Shown here piece by piece: positions 36,529 to 47,715 of a stretch of 64,000 bases of DNA. Made by a program: the position numbers and the translations under genes. The DNA is from Glandiceps talaboti. Its lineage: Eukaryota > Hemichordata > Enteropneusta > Spengelidae. Each line of letters begins with the position of its first letter. The stretch's first letter is position 1. The notes beneath the pieces were generated by a model. That model saw nothing but the letters and a program-made list of their open reading frames with translations. It did not search any database and was not told where the DNA came from. The stretch lies in the NCBI RefSeq assembly GCF_964340395.1, contig NC_135570.1, positions 9,169,822 through 9,233,821 on the forward strand. Direction: 5' to 3'.

Positions 36529-37933
36529 CTATTTTTTGAAGTTTACATCGGGTTGTTTCATGGCGCTTCCTTTTTTATAAGCTAATACTTGACGTCTAAA
36601 GATATCCTGTGCTTTCCTGAAAATCTTAACATCATAATACAAGACTTCGTTTACATCGTCATCAGAGACCAACTCATCACGAAGTCTATCTTTAATCTCA
36701 TCTTTAGTTACGTTAGTGGATTGGCCTTGTGATGTGTACCGTCGTGCATTAGAGGTCATGCCCTCACATTGACTCGCAAATGGTAGTTTATAAACACGTT
36801 CCAGTAAACGGAAGTTTGTGTCAAATTCTGTCGTCAAACCTATAACTGCAAACCATGATTCTAAATTGTCTAGAACGTATTCCAAAACAATAGCTTTCTT
36901 TTCCTTTGGCATAACATACCGCAACATTAATTCACCTCTCCACCATGGGGGCATTTCGGTAGTGCTTGGATCATCCGGGGCTCTCATTCTCTCGATACGT
37001 TCATCGAACATTTCAGTTAAAAAATCTGGATTTAGAAGTAACTGCCGAAAGAACCAACTACCCTGGTGCAAGGCCCATTCTTTCACAGAAAGATCTGCAG
37101 CATTCTTGATATGACACTGTTCAGTTTTTGAGTTCGTCACAATACACAGGTTATAGGATGAAATGACTCGTTCATACGGATCTCTAAGAATCGTAAAATA
37201 GGAACATGGTCGTGTGCTGTAGTCGCAGATACCAAATGTTGAATCCCCAACATAGGCTTTTTTCGTCACTTCAATATTGCCCATATTCATTTTACTGAAG
37301 TATGGTATGGCGTTCTTTTGCGCAATGAGGGAGGGGCTTTGGTTATAGTTTGCACGAATTAGTTTACCCAGGCACTTTTTTATGGTGCTTCCTCCAGATT
37401 TGTTATTATGAACGAATACAATAGTACCATTACTATATGCATGGTCAGGTGGTTGTCTTGTCTTGCTTTTTGAATTATAAGATCTTGACGTGAAGTAATT
37501 TGGAAGGATGTTAGTCCCTTTCATTAGCCATTGGTAGTTTAAATCTCGAAAAACTGTCTCTTTGTCTTTTCGCGAACTGGAAGTAAACATCGAAGACAAT
37601 TTAGTACAGAATATATATATATATTATACGACATACTCGATCAGCTGGGGACCATGCTTAATTGACTCTCTACATGCTAGACACACACCAACTATGCCCG
37701 GTAACTATGGGCTAATTGTCTCAGTACAGGACACATAAACACAAAGAGGCGATGTGAAAGAAATCTTTACTATCATGTACCTACCTTTGTTTCACAGACT
37801 TCACCAAAGAACCACTTTGTCCATGTACAAAATACTTTATCAAGACTTCATGTGCGACCAATATCCCAAATATGACTGATAAGATGATGCATATTTTTCC
37901 TGTCGGTCGAGTCACGCTTGATTTTGAGGACAT
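36529..37933 (-). CDS. Sulfotransferase paralogue E (two exons)
   Basis: Exon 1 is 37933-37785 (M-S-S-K start as in A) and exon 2 is 37576-36529, giving 398 residues. The PAPS loop is intact (NNKSGGSTIKKCL, with Lys for Asn after the loop) as is RDPYERVISSY. The intron is 208 bp with conserved ends, but the middle (about 37612-37750) is unrelated to the introns of A-D. The C-terminal basic tail is present. It shares features with A in exon 1 and the stem (SKTRQPPDHAYSN), and with D in the variable patch (SKMN). Confidence 0.86.
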
Positions 37934-38105
37934 AGTAGTGATGTTACACCAACTGTGTGCACTGATTGTATCAAAGAAATGCCAATCCGTAGTACCTGAT
38001 GATATAACATAAATTATCAGACACTAAATAAACTTAAATAAACTACTAGTAAATAAAATATTGTTTGCATTGAAAAAAGTTTGTCTTCGGTGTGGTATTA
38101 TTAGG

Positions 38106-38157
38106 ATTTGCATATCAGGATACTATACTATTTTATGATTTGCATACTTATTTGCAT
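38106..38157 (-). promoter_or_regulatory. Octamer cluster upstream of sulfotransferase E
   Basis: ATTTGCAT at 38106, 38138 and 38150, 173-224 bp upstream of the start codon. Spacing matches copy A. Confidence 0.45.
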
Positions 38158-38360
38158 ATCATCCTACCATATTCTATAATTTACATACCGATTTAGATAT
38201 ACCATTCTTGATACAGATGACGAATTCTTATGTACCATATACCTTTGAGAGTTACGCAAATTGTAAATAACCCATTCAAACAAAAACATTTTTTGTTTAA
38301 AGTATTCGAATTTGATCTTATCTCGAGTATTGAGACAACTTGAATTGATTTTAAATTTGA

Positions 38361-39427
38361 CTATCGATAACAAAGACATAGTTGCTATCATTACCTTTTC
38401 TCATTTATCACTCCTATCAGTGAAAAATGCTACCATCTTATTGCCTTATTTGGTGAGGACAATACTGTTGTTGACTGTATAATTAGTGAACCGTCTCATT
38501 TATCACCACTCGCAAAAAAATACTGTTGTATCACCTTATATGGTAAGGGAAGTGTTTGGCTACACCAAGCTTTTTCTTTCTGATGGAAAATTTCAAAATA
38601 CTTTAAGCATGGTCACACCGTGTATTTGGTATGTAATTATGTTTTTTCTTAAATATCTACATTTCTGTTCATTTAAATTACTCAACATATCGCTACACTG
38701 ACTACAGTTCCCCTAGGTACAAGTCTTGACAATAACTGACAGTGACCCTTTGGTAGAAACAATAATAGATAAACAGATTATAGAGTGAATAAATCTGTTT
38801 GATGAATTTATTGTAGAGTCTATCTCACTTCGTTTGAGTCTAATATGAAAACATATATATATTATAGTCTGTTTGGATTTACATGGTTTTCGACTCCAAG
38901 TTGAGTAACTCTGATATTATAATTATAATGTTTAGAAATATTAAGTTGGATTATATAATCAATGTTAATTTAAGAGCATTGAATATCGTATAAAATAATT
39001 GTGTTGATTAAGACATGGTGGAGAAATGCGTTAGGATAGATGAAACAAGGCATTTTGTTAATAGTGTATATCACTCCTTCTATAACGTTGGCATATTTAC
39101 CTTTCTTAAAATAGGTTATGTCAGATATATCGTTGAAGGCAAAAGTTTTGTATTGGGTCTATTTATTTGATAAGATTGCTATTCGCGTGATTCACGGATG
39201 CAATCGACTAGTCAGTAACTTGTTAAAACTTAATCGGGAAATTCCTGTTGGGAACTGTATCTCTAGATGACAAGGTCTAACAGCTGTACAAAGCTCGACG
39301 TAGTAACGACAATTCAATCAATTTTAATGACGGTTCACTAGGATATATCTTCTTCATTCTTCACTCTGAGCTGGGTAACTTTGCTCTTATCATGCTGTTT
39401 TTTTACTTGGCCTTAATATTATAATTA
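38361..39427. other. AT-rich spacer after the array
   Basis: No repeat or exon was recognised. It follows the truncation point of unit E and leads to the open frame at 39428. Confidence 0.5.
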
Positions 39428-39973
39428 ATGTGGAAAATGAGAAATTTGAATATAGCATTACAAATCTTAATGACTAAAAAAGTTGATGCGCAGCAAATTT
39501 CTTGGTTTAAATCTACAATCCCATCGCCTACACAAGCATTTGAACCTACGCAGAACACCGATTATATCAAATATATTATTGAAGCACTGTGTATCTTTGC
39601 TCTCTGTTTGATATTCATGGCCACCTACAAATACTGTCTTCGTACATTTAAACAATGTTGGCGAAAACTAACGATTAAGAATAGAGATCATGAAGAGGGT
39701 CCTGTTGAGATGTCAAGCATTCCGATGCTACCCACTCAATCTAATGATAGTATGAACAATAGTAGTAAGGACATGACACCCTTGACTGTTTGTACGATTC
39801 ATGACAACCCCTTAGAAGGCCCCTTCATTCATGAAAATAAGGACGCACCTAATGCGAATATTGGCATACCAGATGTGACTAATACACGGCCTCATAGTGT
39901 TAATGCTAGTAAATCCAGCGCTAATAAGACCTTACATACTCCGGGTAAACATGATAAGGCTAATTCACAGTGA
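39428..39973 (+). CDS. Uncharacterised 181-residue single-pass membrane ORF
   Basis: An uninterrupted frame from ATG, unusually long for this AT-rich DNA. Residues 1-46 are polar with no clear signal peptide. Residues 47-69 form one hydrophobic segment (YIIEALCIFALCLIFMATYKY), followed at once by a basic, Cys-containing stretch (CLRTFKQCWRKLTIKNR) and a polar tail of about 90 residues rich in Asn, Ser, Thr and Pro. This fits a single-pass protein with the tail inside. It may be a single-exon gene or the last exon of a longer one. The anchor-plus-basic-tail layout also occurs at the end of retroelement envelope-like proteins, but no other viral feature is seen nearby. Function unknown. Confidence 0.4.
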   Translation: MWKMRNLNIALQILMTKKVDAQQISWFKSTIPSPTQAFEPTQNTDYIKYIIEALCIFALCLIFMATYKYCLRTFKQCWRKLTIKNRDHEEGPVEMSSIPMLPTQSNDSMNNSSKDMTPLTVCTIHDNPLEGPFIHENKDAPNANIGIPDVTNTRPHSVNASKSSANKTLHTPGKHDKANSQ

Positions 39974-40525
39974 CCCCTTGAGTTTAACGTGGTTTACAAT
40001 ATAAAGGTAGCGTCACTGGAATTGTGATGGTTGACTATAGTCAATTTTGATTTCTGACTTTGAAATTATTATTAATGGTACCTATTTATAACGATGATTT
40101 CAATTTTGACGTCAATTTGTGACATTTTACTGAGTTTTTTTTTAGTATTATTACTTTTGAACATTATTACTTATTGAAAAAGAGAACTTTCAACTCTGAA
40201 CGTTGAGATCATTTCAACGCTCAGCTGTTCATTCAGTTTTCAGAATGTAGACACGCTATTGCGACAGCTGCCGTCGCTACTACTACTAACATATATGTTG
40301 AGATCAGAAAAATTACACCACAGACTTTCAGTATGGGGGCCCGTTCCCGTTCTGGTCACAATTATGTAGAAATAATAAAGCTACTGCTGTAATTAATATT
40401 ATGTATTCCCCAAATTATTTCAATGTGCTAGAATCAGTTTAATGTAGTCTAGAATTATTTTATGTATTTCTTGAATTGGTATTTATGGTTACTGCAATTA
40501 ATAATATGTATTCCTTTGCCTAGTT
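39974..40525. other. Sequence after the membrane ORF
   Basis: AT-rich. Possible 3' UTR of the preceding ORF. TATGTATTCC-containing segments near 40398 and 40504 are loosely repeated. Nothing else is seen. Confidence 0.4.
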
Positions 40526-41753
40526 AGGGACTGGACAGAATTAACAGGGGGCGGTGCATTTTGGGGGTGGGTCACTATTTTTGCGCAGTGGATTTGGGGT
40601 AGGGTCACAACTTTTTGTGTATACGTTTAGGGGGGTCACTAATTTTTATGCACGTTACATGTCTTAATAGTCAATGATAATAATATGCAATAAAAGACAT
40701 GTATAAATCAAACAACAAGTAATTCAAACAATGGACATTTTATTGGTTACATGACCATGAGTTCCGAACCATATCTAAACTAGAACATTGTCCATACCTA
40801 AAAAGTTTTCTTTGCTTACAAATTGTAAAATATATGTATACCTCAATAAGCCATAGACCCTAGAGGAAATGGAGGAGTCCACTACTTCATACCACAAAGG
40901 AAATCTCACTACCAACAGTGCAACATTTGAAATACCCTGGTAAACTTAAAAAAGAATGCCAAATTAAGTGACTTGTCCATTTCCTTTAGGGTCTATGTAT
41001 AAACTGAACACCTCTCTAAACCAAACAACATTTAATGATTTGAATGAGAGGCAGGATATACACTAAAATACAGTAAAACTTGTCTATCGAACCATGTCTA
41101 CACTAGTCTAAGAACACTGCCTATACCTAAATAGTTTCTCTGTTTTAATAATCTATACCTAAAAAGTTTTCTTTGTTTACAAATTGTAAAATACATGTAT
41201 ACCTCAATAAGCCATAGATCCTAGAGGAAATGGAGAAAGTGGAGAAAATGAAAGTGATTAATGCCCATATTGCACAGAGTATGATAAGTGAAAGACAACC
41301 AAGCCTTGTAAAGAGTGTTCCTGATTCGACGAGTGACAGTGATGATATTGACAGTAATTTTGAGGATGTTGTGATATGTGAATGCCACTAGTCAGAAACA
41401 CGGACGTGGAAGATGAATGCCCTGAGAGTGACTACTTCCAGCCTGTGTTACGAAGCAGATATGGAAGGAAAACAACAACTTATTGGACACGACAGGTTTT
41501 TTTGGGAGACTATTAAGCAGACTGTGATCATCTTAATGCATTTATCAGGAGATTCTAGACATTGTTATCCAGTATAAAATGTCACAGTACAGTATATTAC
41601 CCACAATTCTCTTTGATTTGTATGCTTGAATGTTTGTTGTGTAAAGGCTTTTTACTCATCCACACATTTTGAATATTTTAAACTGTAATATTTTTCATGT
41701 GTTGGATTTTTGAAAAGCACGCCCCCCCCCCCTGTTAATTCTGTCCAGTCCCT
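40526..41753. mobile_element. 1.2-kb element with 26-bp terminal inverted repeats
   Basis: AGGGACTGGACAG... at 40526-40551 is repeated inverted at 41728-41753, with G and C runs just inside the ends. Internally an 80-bp block (about 40793-40872) is repeated directly at about 41153-41233. A short ORF at 41230-41391 (53 residues, with an Asp/Ser-rich SDSDDIDSNFED run) may be a remnant of an encoded protein. No transposase motif is seen, and no certain target-site duplication. Probably a non-autonomous DNA transposon. Confidence 0.65.
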
Positions 41754-42120
41754 CATGATATTATGAGGTAGGACGAAAGCTTTTGGAAAATAAGAATTTT
41801 TGAAAGATAATGTAGGCGGGAAAGTAAAAGAAACTTAGAATGTTATTTCTACGATTTTAGACTAAAATAACAGTCGAGATGAAAGTGAGAATTTTCGAAG
41901 GGACCTACCGTATTAACCCTTGTGACGCCGCGTCGTTGGTTGATATCCGCGACTAGCACTTCCACATTCTAAGCCACGTCGCGTCGTTTGCACCTGTGGG
42001 CCACCGTACGTCGTTGATATCACAATAGTAATTTGCATATGCTGTCAATAAAGTTACGTTGTCATGGGTTATCGCTGTCCCGCCCTTATGCCCATAATAA
42101 GTAATGACGATGTTATCTTG

Positions 42121-42330
42121 AACACATATTGCCTGGCCATGAGGGCTATAGCACCCGTTTATTACACCCGAGGGACTGTGAGTTACCAGAATCACATGCT
42201 ATTTCCCGAGGCTAAAGGCCGAGGGAAATAGCATGTGATTCTGGTAACTCACAGTCACGGGGGGGGGGGGGGGGGGGGGGGGTAATGAACGGGTGCTATA
42301 GCCCGAATATAGGCCAGGCAATATGTGTTT
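42121..42330. repeat. Long near-perfect palindrome with a poly(G) run
   Basis: Left arm 42121-42212 and right arm about 42217-42330 are inverted copies, from AACACATATTGCCTGGCC to GGCCAGGCAATATGTGTT. The loop is small (around GAGGCTAAAGGCCGAG). The right arm contains a run of about 24 G where the left has only CACCCGAGGG. It would form one of the most stable hairpins in the window. Confidence 0.9.
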
Positions 42331-42605
42331 TATAATATACCTCATGCTGTGAACGCGCGGTGGTCACGTGACCATGTAAAAATTGATTATATTTTCCTAT
42401 CACGTGACTGATTGTATCGAATCATGGCACAGCATTATCACTAGGTATATTATAATATTAAATATTAAATTATTCAGGCGGGAAACAGTCACTTGTTCGA
42501 TTACTCCCCAATCTGATTAAAATCCGATGTAGATGTCGGTTAATCGTTCATTGCTATTTTTACTTTCGTTATTTTGCCTGAATTGTGACCTTCGTGGTAC
42601 ATGTT

Positions 42606-42715
42606 ACGTTTTTTTATCCTGATCTGAGGCGATCAGGCTAAAAACGTAAACCTGACCAAGAAGGTCAATATAATCGTCCGTGAGACCATAGACCACCCAC
42701 GTGGATGGTCTATGG
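42606..42715. repeat. Two small hairpins with an E-box palindrome
   Basis: GTTTTTTTATCCTGATC pairs with GATCAGGCTAAAAAC at about 42608-42646. The 30-bp palindrome at 42686-42715 (CCATAGACCA...TGGTCTATGG) has CACGTG at its centre. Confidence 0.6.
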
Positions 42716-44250
42716 TGAGACATCTCGTTATGCTGCTATCTGTAGACTTATATGTATGCAGTATTTGTATATATGATATATGCAAATTTGTTTGTATTTA
42801 CTGTAAACATCGACGGACAGTACTTGTTGATTTTATGATAAATATTTTGCCCAAGACCCATACTATCTGTCTATTAAATTTTACAGCTAATTTCCAATTG
42901 TAATCCTTGTATTTATCAAAAAAACTAAATTTCACATACTTTTTTGACCAAAAATGTGTGTTTTATACCAACTTTCCCCAATTCCCTGGTCAAGTTACTG
43001 ACCATACATTCATGTAAATTAAAATTCAATATTTCATGATTATTGATATACTTGTAGATGAGACCATATCCCACTTGTTTTGGTGCAAGATGATCACTAT
43101 CAAAACATTGTGTACAACTGTGTGCAACCTAAAAAGTCCTTGGCCTAGGGGGTCATTTGCATGGCATCTTTAATAAGTCGCAGAACGTTCAGGGCGCCGC
43201 CAACGACCGTATTTTACAATTTACGGGTGATGAAGAGCACAAAACCAAACGAAATAAATCTCTGCTTTAAGATATTTATCATTGTAATATTATTAATATT
43301 GAATGACACAGTTAGCTAGATTGACTGATAATGCACTTTAATCAATAAACTAATGACTCACAAAGAGATCAACCAAGTCATAGGGGCGAGTAGTATTTCA
43401 TAGGTTGTTTTCCTTGTATACAGGCTAAATATAACAATGTTTTGACTTGAAAACATTCCCTACCATTTGGAAAGAATTTCTAGTCTAGTATAGAGCGTAT
43501 ATTGATACATTTGTAGTAGCAGGATTCGTGTGATATTTTCCTTAGGAAAACAACAATGTAAGCAATACTATGTGTCCCTGTGAACCAAGATGTGTTCTCA
43601 CGCAATTCAAGCTTTATTCCTTCCCAATGCATATGTGTAATTTTAGAATTTGCAGTAAGGCCTAAAAAATAATTGTTTGGTTCTGGTTACCCGACCCCAC
43701 CTAGCTTTACACTGCCTACCCTAAAGGTTTGGTTTTTTTTACATATTCGAGAAAAAAATTATAAAATCACAAAAATTTTATGAGAAATAGTAGATGAGGA
43801 AACTTACATCAACTTAAAAAGACAAATAAAACAGTTCTTCCAATCTGTAATGGTTGTATATCTGATAGGAAGAAATAAACAACACAGAGATCATTTGGAA
43901 AACAATGGAAAACAATGGAAAACCTGAACTAGACACACACAGAAAAAAAAAATATAATAAAATAAAATAAAAAATCTACCTACCCCACCTATTCTGAAAA
44001 TTGAGCATAATCAGAACCACATAATTTTTTTATTAGGCCTAATGTTTATTTATGGATTTAAAAAAAAAAAAATTCTGTCATTTATTGTTGCAAAAGTAAA
44101 GATATGTTGAATTTTACCAATAACAAATTTCAATATGGCATCCATCATGAGAAACCTAATATTAGATACATTGTTATGTAACCAATGGAAAACAATCAAG
44201 GGTGAACAATCTGTTCGCAAAAAACAAAACATGTTGTATTTGGAATCATA

Positions 44251-44530
44251 TTAAAGTGTCCGTATGGATGAGGATTGGCTATTTATTTTGTATTTTTGAT
44301 TTATAAAATAATTGTATCATGGCTTTCTACCTGAAAAATCAATGTGAAACAACACTTGCCATGTCCTTGTTTGTAACTCACTAAATTGCAAAAGATTAAT
44401 AAGTGTGTGAAATCTTTGTTATTGGACGTCCAAGAACAGACTTTTTTAATACATATTTTTAGCTTCTTGCAATGTATTGAGTTACAAACACAGAGCTGGT
44501 CAATGCTGTTATTATAAAATAATTTTTTAT
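44251..44530. repeat. Partial family-F fold-back element in the sixth unit
   Basis: It opens TTAAAGTGTCCGTATGGATGAGG and keeps the left arm, the loop region and the inner part of the right arm. The outer right arm is missing, as in the versions in units B and D. Confidence 0.65.
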
Positions 44531-45010
44531 TGGGAGAATAACACAATTCGATCATGAATTCATAAATAAATATTATTTGTATGATTGCAATCTAGAATCT
44601 AGTTCAGAATTTTAAAAAAACTTATGTGAACACAGGAATTTTGGAGGGAAAGTAACATTCAAATCTAAAAATTGAAACTTGAAACTTGAAACTTGAAAAC
44701 TATTACATGGAGCAGGTGTTCATTGTATCCCTGTGGGTGTTTAGTTCCATTTATTCACAGATGTGTTGACCTAAAAGGTCTTTTGCTTGAAATTGCTATT
44801 TCAAGTTTTTGCACTCAATCACACTTTATGGATAACAATTTCAACCAGGTCAAAGGTTATGCACTACAGAGATACCTTTATTTAAATCTAATTGCTTTCA
44901 GATGAAATTATTCAGTACTGTAATTGCAGTGTTCTAAAAAAATATGTTTTTTGGTCCAAATTATTGCCCCCAATATTTGGAGTCTATTCAGTGAGTGTAT
45001 AATACTCCAC

Positions 45011-45459
45011 TTCTAGAATTATAGTGAGCTAACACTTTCATAAATATTTTAAAGGATGTCTTAAAAACCATACAAATTGTCGTTTTCTGTTTGTGTGTTA
45101 TATGTCTTTTCTAAAAAGAGTGAAGTGAATCTAGCTTTCTTGTATGTTTTTTTGTTTTTGTTTTTGTTTTTTTTGTGCTGGGAATTCCTCCCAGCGATTT
45201 TCTGTTATGCAGACAAATACAAACAAACAAACACAAATGCTACAGAGATCCATTCGGGTTTGGGACTACGTGACAGTATACTATACTGCTTTGAAATTCT
45301 TGTTTTATAAATACCCAAATCCTCATCCATATGGCCACTTCAATAATCAGACTGTACTGAACTAATTATGCGTGAATGGAGATTATTATCTGTATCATAG
45401 AGACAATAACATAGAAAAACATTCTGGTCTGAAGGTAACCCTTTCACAAATAACGTTGT
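45011..45459. other. Spacer with a family-F fragment
   Basis: 45317-45348 matches the right terminal 30 bp of family F (CCTCATCCATATGGCCACTT). No gene is seen. The frames at 45077-45365 are T-rich artefacts. Confidence 0.5.
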
Positions 45460-45560
45460 CAGTATAAAAACACTGACATAGCATAGGACTGTGCAATCAG
45501 TATAAAAACACTGACATAGCATAGGACTGTGCAATCAGTATAAAAACACTGACATAGCAC
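45460..45560. repeat. 38-bp tandem repeat, 2.7 copies
   Basis: CAGTATAAAAACACTGACAT starts at 45460, 45498 and 45536, exactly 38 bases apart. Confidence 0.95.
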
Positions 45561-45977
45561 ATTCTATCAAATTGTCACCACAGTGCAATCCATACATACC
45601 AACTTTCTCTTTTTATGGTAAAGCTACTGAAGTGAGGGTTAATAAAAGTTAATTATCGTCATAAATCACACATCATGAAATGAACCAGGTCACCATGAAA
45701 TTGACAATGGCCAGTATGGTCCATTTGCCTTCAAGACCTAACAAGATATACATATGTGTTGAAGGCCAAAACAAGCAACATGTACTTAATGATATTTCCA
45801 CTATTAAACTTTATACATAGCAAAAAGATTAGCTATACCAAACTTTTCAAGCTTTTGAAACGTAAAAAGTTGGGACAAATATGTTTTCCAAAACTAAGTA
45901 CTAGGACATATGTATCAGATAAACTTTCCCAAATCAACCACATTGCTGGTTGTCATGTGGCAGCCATTAAACTTAAA

Positions 45978-46019
<42 letters not shown>

Positions 46020-46060
46020 CAAACAAACAAACAAACAGACAAACAAACAAACAAACAGAT
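45978..46060. repeat. (AATC)n / (AAAC)n microsatellite
   Basis: CAAT tetranucleotides pass into ACAA tetranucleotides. The Ile/Asn/Gln-rich open frame over it (45756-46190) is a repeat artefact. Confidence 0.95.
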
Positions 46061-47397
46061 AATAAAAATAGATAAAGTATATCAATTAAAAAGATGTTTT
46101 ACCATATATGCCATTATAATCCGATGCTATTTCATAAAAATAAAAAACCTTGCCCTATATTGGCCCACTTTTTTGGTGCAATATTATTAGTTTTTAATTT
46201 AAAGTTAATTGAATTATTTGTTCTTGTGATTTCTTGTTTGCAAAACTTTGCCATGCAAAAGTAGAAAAATGTACTTTGCTTTCACCATCTGTTGCTATAG
46301 TAAAACTGGCTTTCATATGTGTAATCTTTTTACAATCTTTGCACTTGAAATGAAGGACATATGTAGATGTCTCAAATCTTATCAAAAACACAAAATTTAT
46401 CAAATAATGCCCTGTCCAGGTTTAATCAATTCTCTTTTGACAACATTCTAGTTAATATTTTATTTTGATATTTTGAAGCAAATTATCATTGTTTCATTTC
46501 ATTTCTTCAGGAACAGAAATTTCTCAAAACTAGCCAAAACAGTAAATGATTACTGTGGGCAATCTTTTATCGAACTAAACAGTGCTGAGAACATTCTCAG
46601 TGCTTTAAATATTAATTGAAAAAAATACTACATATTTGATATTCATTCATACTGATCTAAAATTGGAAATGACAGTATAAAGTCTTGGTGTCGCACATTT
46701 CCAGTTTGCTGTAATTTCCAGTCATTATTTAAAGTTAAAAAACAACGAAAACCAGAAAATATAAAACAACAAAAAAAGCCAGAAATAAATCACAAAAAAG
46801 CTGATCCATCATTTTCATATCATCACAAAGGTTAGGTCAAGAGCTTTCAGAAAATGTCGACTTTTTGGGGTGTGGTGATTTATAGCTTGAATAGAAAGCT
46901 TTATTTACATGATTATTATCTGTTGTATGGTCTATAACCTACAACTTTTCACTTTTGTTTTCTTTCTAAATATTGAAAAAAAAAACTACTTGGTTTCGAA
47001 TGTCCACTATGCAATGAATGGCCAAACAATACATGTACACAAAGCAAACATGACCTTGTGGATGGAGAAAGAATTTCACTTGTGGTAGAATACTTTGATG
47101 TCTACTTGTTAACATGTTGATGATGTTGATAGTTTAGTAAAACCATGACAAGGTCACTCATCTAATGAGATAAAAGAAAACAAAACAAACTGTATAGGGT
47201 GGTATAATAACTGAAGGGCACAGTGAAAATGAAACTTTCAATTGTAACTTAGAGAATCTCTTTCCAAATATATCCTTCTTGTTAGTGCTTTATTTCTTGA
47301 CTTCAAAGGAGAGATATGAATTGATCATATAACAGAAAGGATTATAGGGTGTGCATTTTATAGATATCAAACCATAAATTTTTGAAAAAGCAATCTT
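46061..47397. other. AT-rich sequence without features
   Basis: No gene, repeat or regulatory pattern recognised. Confidence 0.5.
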
Positions 47398-47715
47398 TGG
47401 GCTATATACTGTCAAACCAGTATGTCAGATAGTCAGATAGCCAAGTCTCTGGGCTATACTGTCAATCCAGTATGTCAAGTCAGATAGCCAAGTCTCTGGG
47501 CTATACTGTCAATCCAGTATATCAAGTCAGATAGCCAAGTCTCTGGGCTATACTGTCAATCCAGTATATCAAGTCAGGTAGGCAAGTCTCTGGGCTATAC
47601 TGTCAAGCCAGTATGTCAAGTCAGATAGCCACGTCTCTGGGCTATACTGTCAATCCAGTATATCAAGTCAGGTAGGCAAGTCTCTGGGCTATACTGTCAA
47701 GACAGGGAGATAGGT
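47398..47715. repeat. 47-bp minisatellite, about 6.5 copies
   Basis: AGTCTCTGGGCTATACTGTC recurs at 47444, 47491, 47538, 47585, 47632 (first base pair altered) and 47679, always 47 bases apart. An internal CAGATAGCCA/CAGGTAGGCA variant alternates in part. Partial copies flank it. Confidence 0.95.

Larger units (their letters stand above)
33425..38360. repeat. Segmental duplication unit E (about 4.9 kb, end truncated)
   Basis: D-like left part without minisatellite, plus a MITE insertion at 34085-34202. The left flank next to the gene (35200-36520) is more diverged and carries extra copies of a CCTAGCAAC-rich block. Homology stops at about 38360, before the LINE fragment seen in A-D, so the right side is truncated. 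Confidence 0.8.
41797..45010. repeat. Sixth duplication unit fragment without a sulfotransferase gene
   Basis: 41797-41908 matches D/E sequence near 29190-29290. Homology resumes at about 43176 (GTCGCAGAACGTTCAGGGCGCC) and runs to about 45010 (CAATATTTGGAGTC), the left flank of the gene in the other units. The gene itself is absent. The intervening 1.27 kb is an insertion. Confidence 0.75.
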
